Assembly: GCF_030272615.1 (NCBI RefSeq)
Contig: NC_081410.1
Coordinates: forward strand, 125,801,640 to 125,865,639
Reading direction: 5' to 3'
From: Cryptomeria japonica
Lineage: Eukaryota; Streptophyta; Pinopsida; Cupressales; Cupressaceae
Length of the DNA: 64,000 nucleotides
The notes under the pieces are model-generated. The model was not told where the DNA came from. It made no database searches and saw nothing but the letters and a program-made list of their open reading frames with translations. Both the position numbers and the translations under genes were made by a program. Below are positions 62,401 to 64,000 of the stretch, one piece after another. The number at the start of each line of letters is the position of its first letter. Position 1 is the first letter of the stretch.

Positions 62401-62699
62401 CTCTTATGCAGGTGGCATTGTTGTTGAGGGATGAGAATCCAAGAAATTCATTTTTCGTAACTCCAGATACAAAGACTTTCATTGTGGTATCTATTCTGTT
62501 CTCAATTACTTTATCAAATGATTCTTTCTTTCTGTTGTCTTGCTAGTCATTTAAATCATTATGGTTTCTATACCGTACTGAATAATTCCTGTTGCATTGC
62601 TAGTCATTTAAAATCATTTTCTGTTTCACAGGGCATGCTGTTATATCCTTTAGATGAATATCTTCGATATCGAGCAGCTATGCTTTTCTTGAAGCTGGG
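13682..62699 (+). CDS. USP9X/FAF-type ubiquitin carboxyl-terminal hydrolase, 27 exons, 3' part beyond window
   Basis: A very large deubiquitinase. Predicted exons: 13682-15045, 15679-15784, 15885-15986, 16073-16168, 16273-16358, 18378-18498, 18641-18751, 19028-19084, 19222-19365, 19452-19663, 19757-20294, 20600-20686, 20789-20872, 45167-45244, 45363-45410, 45615-45692, 45791-45844, 45966-46025, 46200-46286, 46600-46691, 47395-47497, 58098-58159, 58250-58349, 58594-58743, 58854-58928, 62412-62486, 62632-62699. All junctions are GT-AG with compatible phases, giving about 1,412 residues without a stop. The protein matches animal USP9X/fat facets in order along its length (family knowledge): NLHHKQYVDQ near residue 480, the kinase-like spacing 'ERL-FL-F-L', a ubiquitin-like segment near residues 1000-1070 and the 'FLKYGGLQ' and 'TRRG' motifs. 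The Cys/His catalytic core is expected beyond 64000. The ATG at 13682 (CCATGG context) is preferred; an in-frame TTG at 13670 is not a start. Confidence 0.92.
16359..18377. other. Intron 5 (2.0 kb)
   Basis: Donor AAAG|GTACAT and acceptor ATGCAG|A complete an Arg codon (AG+A). The intron contains a long GA microsatellite at about 17398-17470 and no other recognised feature. Confidence 0.8.
17398..17470 (+). repeat. (GA)n microsatellite
   Basis: Some 35 uninterrupted GA units in intron 5. It produces spurious RERERE open frames. Confidence 0.97.
18378..20872 (+). CDS. USP9X-like gene, exons 6-13
   Basis: Exons 6-13 continue the helical-repeat region: LLELLWNMMYTEEALDEVL, VGEFVIPSLRLLREII, MRLQQLITDHNLIHL, then IKERLSFLQFALQ, SEMLWKCLVETPTYSADKES and LVGLPYLWQIALQARNE, each having a counterpart in USP9X. 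Exon 11 (538 bases) ends at AAG|GTTTTT with QVERCLRLLK, a plausible but not strong donor. Exon 12 carries VPAHGASFKGRP and exon 13 FEIMVHSNECLGSL, the lead-in to the ubiquitin-like fold. Exon 8 could start at 19022 instead of 19028, adding two residues in frame. Exon 13 ends at GCAAAG|GTTATA, opening the 24.3-kb intron 13. Confidence 0.92.
21190..21745 (-). mobile_element. LTR remnant, minus strand
   Basis: On the minus strand this starts TGTTTTGTAGCTTCGGTCAG and contains a TATATAAGG box (about 21271-21281) after an inverted-repeat-rich segment. A GGCCGATAGGCC block (about 21678-21689) is shared with the LTR at 24457-25272, where it reads GGCCGACAGGCC, suggesting the same LTR family. The 3' boundary is not resolved and no clean target duplication was found. 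Confidence 0.45.
21284..21346. repeat. Nested perfect hairpin
   Basis: CTCTACGTGGA (21310-21320) and TCCACGTAGAG (21326-21336) are exact inverted repeats around a 5-base loop, enclosed by AGAGACATG (21284-21292) and CATGTCTCT (21338-21346), also exact inverted repeats. GAGGCATGCCTC lies between. It is just upstream, in minus orientation, of the LTR TATA box. Confidence 0.85.
24045..24357 (-). repeat. 3' LTR of the copia element
   Basis: On the + strand it starts CGTAAGATTTGGCTATAG (TG mutated to CG) and ends TACACACCAACA. It matches the interrupted LTR starting at 30637 (TGTAAGATTTGGCTATGG) and ending near 36767 (CAGACCAACA). The adjoining CCCTCCCCCTTCCCC is the minus-strand polypurine tract. 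Confidence 0.85.
24457..25272 (-). mobile_element. Solo LTR nested in the copia 3' region
   Basis: Ends are TGTTAGTTTAGG and CTACACATCAACA with TGTT/AACA inverted termini, flanked by CAAAT on both sides (24452-24456 and 25273-25277). On the minus strand a CATATATATA box (about 24955-24967) and a GGAGGTTTTCCCAGGG leader motif give the orientation. No coding domain is present. It lies between the host element's RNase H remnant and its polypurine tract. A related LTR occurs at 55476-56155. Confidence 0.8.
25411..26760 (-). pseudogene. Copia reverse transcriptase / RNase H, disrupted
   Basis: Minus-strand frames at 26518-26306 and 26336-25989 encode the second half of RVT_2, with the catalytic LVLYVDDLIITRRS motif, the HYFL motif, and the LVGSLIYLTQT motif before RNase H. 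Frames at 25743-25411 hold the RNase H C-terminus, ending VAHIFTKPFSKGYCHHLRAL. The region between about 25743 and 25989 is shifted and stop-rich; the RNase H 'SDWAG' motif is degraded. Confidence 0.75.
27332..27817 (-). pseudogene. Copia integrase core (rve), disrupted
   Basis: The 161-codon frame carries VHGDLPSPCPT (first catalytic Asp region), YSKYTWIYFLHQKNDVFDKF typical of copia rve domains, and a position usually DNGGE that here reads NNGREC, so the second catalytic Asp is replaced by Asn. The third motif region (YWVEAIN) follows. The frame is bounded by stops on both sides. Confidence 0.75.
28200..29307 (-). pseudogene. Copia gag and protease start, disrupted
   Basis: Frames at 29307-29065, 28976-28656 and 28659-28315 together form a UBN2-type gag: HNYSSWKIEAWSRLMERRL near the N-terminus, a helical middle (IQDYVSKAHELKAQLKDYG), and a zinc-knuckle remnant YCKKLGHEDQCC in which the first Cys is Ser. 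Just after it the minus strand reads WILDSSIAHHMGS, the copia protease active site with DSG changed to DSS. Stops and frame changes separate the pieces. Confidence 0.75.
29308..30624 (-). other. Untranslated leader region of the copia element
   Basis: Between the gag start and the primer-binding site lies about 1.3 kb without a coding frame. It contains T- and A-rich runs and a G-rich patch near 29970-30150 (GGTGTGGGGGCAATGTGGGGG). Confidence 0.5.
30625..30636 (-). other. Copia primer-binding site
   Basis: The minus strand reads TGGTATAAGAGC, one mismatch from the tRNA-Met site TGGTATCAGAGC, directly abutting the 5' LTR end (TGTAAGATT on the + strand at 30637). Confidence 0.8.
30840..30950 (+). 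repeat. GGGGAC-rich terminal repeat, left copy
   Basis: Contains CCGGGACGAC, TTTTTTGCCAATTTTGGGAA and CGGGGGACAGC in a G-rich context. The same arrangement in the same direction occurs at about 36635-36705 (TTTCGGGATG, TTTTGCAATTTTGGGGATG, AGGGGGACGTC). Confidence 0.6.
30971..31075 (+). repeat. 105-bp direct repeat, left copy
   Basis: Starts AAATTTTAAATGTTCATATG and ends TTATAGAAACTTAAC. Internally it has two variants of an ATATGAAAA...GATAAAGCATG unit. The other copy lies at 35692-35956. Confidence 0.8.
31076..32038. mobile_element. Possible LTR-like segment, left half
   Basis: Begins TGTAATGTCCCCTACT, an LTR-like terminus, and is interrupted at 32038 by a hAT element, resuming at about 35373 and ending near GTAAACA at 35687. 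No coding sequence seen. Orientation and family are uncertain. Confidence 0.35.
32039..35364 (-). mobile_element. hAT DNA transposon, autonomous-type but disabled
   Basis: Flanked by ATTTGAAT (32031-32038) and ATTTGAAG (35365-35372), an 8-bp duplication matching at 7 of 8 positions, as hAT elements make. Short terminal inverted repeats read TAAAGTTGAACTAC on the left and GTAGTCCAACTATG on the right. The right subterminal region (35228-35355) carries ACTCGCCGAGT and ACTCAGTGAGT repeats. A disrupted transposase gene with BED finger, DUF659 and dimerisation parts lies inside on the minus strand. Confidence 0.8.
32370..34736 (-). pseudogene. hAT transposase (BED finger, DUF659, C-terminal dimerisation)
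   Basis: Reading the minus strand from ATG 34736: a BED-type zinc finger with CIECEKTLHGGINRIKYHL and a following H, broken by two TGA codons before 34493; a basic and Ser/Thr-rich linker (34493-33984); DUF659 (33879-33568) with ILSDGWTDGKNCTIINF and NVVQNITDNA; then LFWTPCAAHVLDLLLEDTGK (33544-33323) and VTRFTTIFFTLQSL (33431-33210). After a poorly preserved stretch, the hAT dimerisation motif SSSSCERNWSLFEAIHTKKR appears across 32800-32730, followed by an acidic C-terminal tail ending at 32370. A spacer at about 33567-33545 and 33980-33880 may be introns. Stops make it non-functional. Confidence 0.82.
35692..35956 (+). repeat. Direct repeat, right copy, with 157-base insert
   Basis: Matches 30971-31075 except that about 157 bases (35751-35907, AAGTGACTAATCGG...CATTCCCCC) are inserted between its two halves. 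Confidence 0.75.
35957..36720. other. Repeat-derived sequence with G-rich right end
   Basis: AT-rich, with GAATTC-containing short repeats at 35975-36065 (TTCATAATTCAGAATTCAT type). The right part, 36530-36720, is G-rich with the inverted repeat GGGGACGTCGCAAGCGTCCCC near 36571-36591 (arms split by CGCAA). No gene. Confidence 0.5.
36952..37236 (-). repeat. 3' LTR of the second copia element
   Basis: Minus strand starts TGTTAAAATAATATTAATAT and ends ATTCAATTTATTTTTCA; nearly the same LTR occurs at 41814-42101. A GTATATATAGAGG TATA element is at about 37012-37024 (+ numbering). CCCTCCCTAATGG on its right is the minus-strand polypurine tract. Confidence 0.8.
37237..38193 (-). repeat. Non-coding 3' region with TTTTTGAGGAAAAA repeats
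   Basis: Contains about ten copies of an imperfect inverted repeat of the form (C)AATTTTTGAGGAAAAAAT, and a 122-base tandem duplication (copies near 37759-37880 and 37881-37990). The same motif occurs in the two related elements at 41220-41600 and 51430-51770. No coding frame. Confidence 0.7.
38194..39427 (-). pseudogene. Copia reverse transcriptase and partial RNase H
   Basis: Minus-strand frames 39386-39123, 39116-38754, 38732-38490 and 38517-38194 carry the RVT_2 domain in order: CKWVYKVKFHANGTLDKYKA, GFTQQEGIDYKETFAP, ALYGLKQAPRAWY, the catalytic LVLYVDDLIITGN, and GLLHYCLGVEV. RNase H begins LVGSLIYLTATRPDI and has NSDWARSVDDKNSTSRYVFN, where the usual catalytic-site D in SDWAG is kept, but it ends abruptly near 38300. 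Single stops separate the frames. It is one of the best-preserved pol fragments in the window. Confidence 0.85.
39433..39672 (+). repeat. 5' LTR (3'-truncated) of the gag-only element
   Basis: Aligns with 41814-42101 from TGTTAAAATAATATT onward, with internal duplications of a TTTAGCTTTTTA unit, then loses the U5 end. A PBS fragment ATCAGAGCATGGAATC follows directly. Confidence 0.7.
40445..41201 (+). pseudogene. Copia gag (UBN2 and CCHC zinc knuckle), frameshifted
   Basis: ATG at 40445 begins ASLTNIMLEQIVLGKV. The frame breaks at about 40675, where TTTGAAGGATCTTTxTGAA is duplicated, and continues in another frame with the UBN2-type helical segment (AHLTKIKEIRNQLEAIGRTI, LKSLPRSYEHFIDTL). A TAG at 40915 and another frame change precede the zinc knuckle CNYCHQFGHMKKDC (41094-41135), which keeps all four ligands. 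The natural end is the TGA at 41199-41201 after ESAFYAL. No protease, integrase or reverse transcriptase follows. Confidence 0.8.
41814..42101 (+). repeat. 3' LTR of the gag-only element
   Basis: TGTTAAAATAATATT to ATTTATTTTTCA, 288 bases, following GGGAGGG. Contains TTTAGCT-type short repeats and CTCTATATATATGTG as a possible TATA region. Followed by the ATTCT duplication. Confidence 0.85.
42107..42720 (-). pseudogene. Gag N-terminus fused to integrase C-terminus
   Basis: On the minus strand, a gag start like that of the gag-only element (VVVLGTSQHPDTVGKDQDKW, then DERNQEA) runs directly at about 42620 into the integrase C-terminal segment LDSKSQTLMFTGYNDNHKAY and DVETDRLIFSRDVVVDE. The join marks a deletion of about 2.5-3 kb of gag-protease-integrase sequence (estimate from usual copia length). 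Frames then lead toward IHSICEPQTYSEAKGILEWE (about 42187-42107) and across the insertion into reverse transcriptase. Confidence 0.7.
43193..44485 (-). repeat. 5' LTR of the second copia element, split by a hAT derivative
   Basis: Starts TGTGAAAATCAGAG next to the PBS and ends CTATTCTAACG; the end on the minus strand (CGTTAGAATAGTATT...TAATGGTCA) resembles the 3' LTR start (TGTTAAAATAATATT...TAATGGTCA). Removing the insert leaves about 202 bases, shorter and clearly diverged from the 285-base 3' LTR. Confidence 0.6.
43341..44423 (-). mobile_element. Non-autonomous hAT element
   Basis: Bordered by the 8-bp duplication TGTCTAAC (43333-43340 and 44424-44431). Termini are inverted repeats (AAAGAAACGAGACTCGG and CGATTCTTGTTTCTC). 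Both subterminal regions carry many ACTCGG / ACTCGCCGAGT repeats (43352-43440; 44285-44410), the same motif as in the hAT at 32039-35364, so both belong to one family. The internal minus-strand frame 44033-43740 is an acidic, Ser/Asp-rich segment that may be a transposase C-terminal tail; no transposase domain remains. Confidence 0.8.
44486..45166. other. Right end of intron 13
   Basis: AT-rich intron sequence with no recognised feature before the acceptor TTTCTACAG at 45158-45166. A TATATTTTAGTAGATT-type duplication is visible at about 44983-44997 and 45052-45066. Confidence 0.6.
45167..47497 (+). CDS. USP9X-like gene, exons 14-21
   Basis: Exon 14 encodes LLECKPSRIRLIYHDRELTQ, the second half of the ubiquitin-like segment that begins in exon 13, with the family pattern of a charged loop after a beta strand. 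Exons 16-18 give EQQLPGILISKNTQIYDILF, ELANTTNIGVRE and GANGLLALLPTHPVLLADF, equivalent to the 'LPGVI...R-GA--LL-LLP' region of USP9X. Exon 20 ends CA|GTGAGT and exon 21 resumes with A, keeping FLKYGGLQYVLTVFE in frame; exon 21 then has DDHTRRGCYSSGLRLLKIL. Introns 14-20 are 92 to about 700 bases, while intron 21 is 10.6 kb. Confidence 0.92.
47498..48359. other. Intron 21, left part
   Basis: Starts with donor CTT|GTAAGT. No gene or defined element was recognised before the long-TIR element. Confidence 0.6.
48360..49620. mobile_element. Non-autonomous element with ~85-bp terminal inverted repeats
   Basis: The left end (48360-48443, starting CTGTTGTCTCAAAAGTTGCA) and the reverse complement of the right end (49536-49620, CTGTTGTCACAAAAGTTGCA) match along about 85 bases, including AACCTTGTG and CAACCTCCAAGTGTGGG. 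The 1.26-kb interior has no transposase. Long TIRs suggest a Mutator-like element, but the flanking duplication was not resolved. Confidence 0.65.
49674..50643 (-). pseudogene. hAT transposase C-terminal relic
   Basis: Minus-strand frame 49961-49674 carries KAKDLVWVHSNLHISSHCS, matching the hAT C-terminus 'RLNDLVYVHYNLRL', followed by a SRLWDV motif. Just upstream on the minus strand (about 50040-49960) are traces of the preceding motif (SSSTSERNRS, then IHSIK). Farther up, to 50643, CATLGICFEP-like pieces occur among stops. The rest of this transposase relic lies beyond the copia-like insertion at 50644-53379. Confidence 0.6.
50644..53379 (-). mobile_element. Coding-free copia-like LTR element
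   Basis: Left LTR about 50644-50998 starts TGAAAAATCGATTTCTCAAA and ends TTGATATTATTTTAATA; right LTR 52926-53379 starts TGAAAAATTGATTGTTCAAA. A PBS (minus-strand TGGTATCAAAGC) lies at 52914-52925. The LTRs share TTTAGC/GCTAAA short repeats with the copia family in intron 13, and the internal region shares its 3' non-coding sequence (51005-51800). There is no gag or pol, so it is a LARD/TRIM-like non-autonomous derivative. The right LTR carries an extra piece at about 53123-53270. Confidence 0.7.
53380..54330 (-). pseudogene. hAT transposase DUF659 relic
   Basis: Minus-strand frames show KEKDIDRQL and IEDSLKRC, the conserved entry to DUF659, then CNEPRRGNVFESNGMQD in the place of 'SRDGVMFLKAMDC', and IGKIQ followed by MFICNHH in the place of 'IGKI-W-...FIYNH'. 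Stops and frame changes are frequent. This is the 5' portion of the relic whose 3' portion lies at 49674-50643. Confidence 0.55.
54522..55250 (-). mobile_element. LINE 3' end, minus strand
   Basis: On the minus strand the segment ends AATAAAATTCTTTGGCCTCG, then GCCTTTTATCAATC and a poly(A) run (54522-54533 on the + strand as T-run), the typical tail of plant L1-type LINEs. Frames within it are short and broken; the upstream limit is unclear. Confidence 0.55.
55476..56155 (+). mobile_element. Probable solo LTR, related to the one at 24457
   Basis: Starts TGTTGATTGTAACTAGGG and ends AAATCTGATTAACA. A TATAAATAAG box lies at 55679-55688 and a GAGGTTTTCCCAGGG leader motif at about 55979-55993, both shared with the minus-strand solo LTR at 24457-25272. 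Near the 3' end a 56-bp unit is duplicated. A clear target duplication was not found. Confidence 0.55.
56019..56130 (+). repeat. 56-bp tandem duplication
   Basis: Two nearly identical copies (56019-56074 and 56075-56130) of a unit starting TTTAATTTATGTTGGTCTAA and ending CTAGGGCATA. Confidence 0.93.
56156..58097. other. Intron 21, right part
   Basis: No gene or recognisable element seen; AT-rich intron sequence ending in acceptor CTGTATTCAG before exon 22. Confidence 0.6.
58098..62699 (+). CDS. USP9X-like gene, exons 22-27
   Basis: Exon 22 gives LLENKIETRAGADGHLTGFV and ends AG|GTTACT; exon 23 completes Arg and encodes AEASHVVKDNVFDSQGEVMI. Exon 24 encodes AQVIRILKWLAWASALGKL, equivalent to the 'IRAI-K--WASACG-L' helix of USP9X. 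Exon 25 gives YVAVEALELL, exon 26 VALLLRDENPRNSFF and exon 27 MLLYPLDEYLRYRAAMLFLK, again matching USP9X order. Exon 27 ends CTGGG|GTGATC, a weak donor, in phase 2. The catalytic Cys box should follow in later exons outside the window. Confidence 0.9.
58929..62411. other. Intron 25 (3.5 kb)
   Basis: Contains a 122-base tandem duplication at 58987-59230 and a short GA-rich patch at about 59842-59860. Otherwise no gene or mobile element was recognised. Confidence 0.65.
58987..59230 (+). repeat. 122-bp tandem duplication
   Basis: Copies at 58987-59108 and 59109-59230 share GTGTGGTACTTATTGAAA, AAAAATCTATGGTACACGGT and GATGCATCCTCATCCTT with few differences. Confidence 0.9.
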
Positions 62700-64000
62700 G
62701 TGATCATTCTCTCCCTTGACTGATACCATAGACATGCTTGTGTGTTTTTTATGGTTTCTCTCTATGGTTCTTTCTTGTTGAGCTATGATTTATTGAGTAA
62801 TCCTGTACACATCACTTGTGCTTGTAAATGAGATGCAAGGAATATACATCTAGCACATGTTGAATCTTATCAAATTCTTGGCAAAGCAGTGGCCTGTTAA
62901 ATCAGTCTAATTTACCTTCTATCTCCATTGGTATTAAATCTTATATGATGAAGCTAAATTTAAATATGTTACATTTTTTCTTAATCAAGCAGGAATGGGT
63001 TCAGATATATGCTATGACAACCTAGGGCAAATGCCAATTCTGGTTTAGATTAGGAAAGATTCTCTTGCTTATTATCTTCTATCAAATTCTTACTGTGTAG
63101 TATTAGACTTGCTTCAAGTTTTTAATTTTGGCAAAACTTTAGAGCCCCTCTACAGTCAAAGGATGTAACTGATCCTTTTTGCAGGGCTGGGGACCCAATA
63201 TATCCCCCTATTTTACTAATAAAAATATAAAACCAAGGTGTCTTTAAAAATACTTTTTTAAGAGCGGTCCATGGAAGTCCTGGAGTCCAAAAACACAGAC
63301 ATTTGCAAAGAAGTGTTTTAGGTTCAGGTTTCAGAGTATAATAAAGAAAGCTGGCCCTTGTACCTCAAGTCAATTTGAAGAAAATAAGTCTGCAAGAACA
63401 AACATATTCGAAGGCCTTCCAACTTTCGGATGTCAAAATGAATGACGAGCCTTTGGAAACTGTAGAGCACATTCACTGAATGTTTCATTAAGTTTCACAC
63501 TGAAAGTATGGCTAAAGCATAGTATTCTAGGGCTTTCCAGCTTCAACCAATGCAAAAACTGATGAACCTTTTGGACTTCAAGTATTGCAAGGACCATTGA
63601 AACTTTTTAGTCTTTGGAGCATATATGAATTGATTTAGTTTATGTGGAAGTGGCCATTAGGCGTTCAATGACTTGATGACCCTATTTGCAAGTGACAAAC
63701 TATACAAATTACCCATTCAATCAAAGGTGTAGAAACAACTTTAAATGTATAGGTGAGAATGAGGTAATGTTGAATTTGTGTGTCATATTTATTTGGCATC
63801 CTTGTTAGGTATACAAGCAACAAATACAGTATACGTGCAAATACAACCTTGGTTATCATAAAGAGAGCTGTTGCCTTCTGGGAAGTGATTGCAGAATATA
63901 AGGTTTACAGCGCTGAGATGCAGAAAATGAGCCACTAGGCAGAATGCTGCTGATGTTCAGATTTTTCCAACCATGGCAGGACATTGTACATGAACTCTGT
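62700..64000. other. Start of intron 27
   Basis: No convincing further exon was seen up to the window edge; the next USP9X-like exon is expected beyond 64000. Confidence 0.6.

Noticed and set aside
1-64000. tRNA, rRNA or other structured RNA genes
   Set aside because: No cloverleaf with A and B boxes or rRNA-like segment was recognised by eye; a tRNAscan/Infernal run would be needed to exclude them.

Overview
The window looks like nuclear DNA of a land plant, most likely a gymnosperm. It is AT-rich, with one intron-rich gene whose introns are filled by nested Ty1-copia, Ty3-gypsy-like, LINE and hAT elements. That organism call is inference; no species-diagnostic sequence was seen.

The only convincing host gene runs on the + strand from 13682 past the right edge. 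Twenty-seven exons with matching splice phases encode about 1,412 residues that follow the order of animal USP9X / Drosophila fat facets: helical-repeat N-terminal half, ubiquitin-like segment, then further helical repeats. The USP catalytic core must lie beyond 64000. Exons cluster at 13682-16358, 18378-20872, 45167-47497 and 58098-62699.

Region by region: 2-3235 is a decayed reading frame of an unrecognised repeat-like protein. 3236-7165 holds minus-strand LTR remnants with TATA boxes, a PBS and a G-box hairpin cluster. 7166-9840 is a LINE 3' fragment split by a solo LTR (GGGGG target duplication). 10480-12175 is a pyrimidine-rich tract split by another probable solo LTR. 13240-13681 is the host leader with telo-box motifs.

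Intron 13 (20873-45166, 24.3 kb) contains an LTR remnant; a copia element at 24045-36767 bounded by ATAAT duplications, with its own nested solo LTR (CAAAT duplication) and an autonomous-type hAT (32039-35364) inside its 5' LTR; a second copia element (about 36952-44485) carrying a gag-only relative (39433-42101, ATTCT duplication) inside its pol and a short hAT derivative (43341-44423, TGTCTAAC duplication) inside its 5' LTR.

Intron 21 (47498-58097, 10.6 kb) repeats this pattern: a long-TIR element (48360-49620), a hAT relic split by a coding-free copia-like element (50644-53379), a LINE tail and another LTR. All transposon genes seen are disrupted. No prokaryotic, viral or CRISPR feature was seen, and no clearly new system; the best leads are the plant USP9X-type gene and the nested insertion record in its introns.
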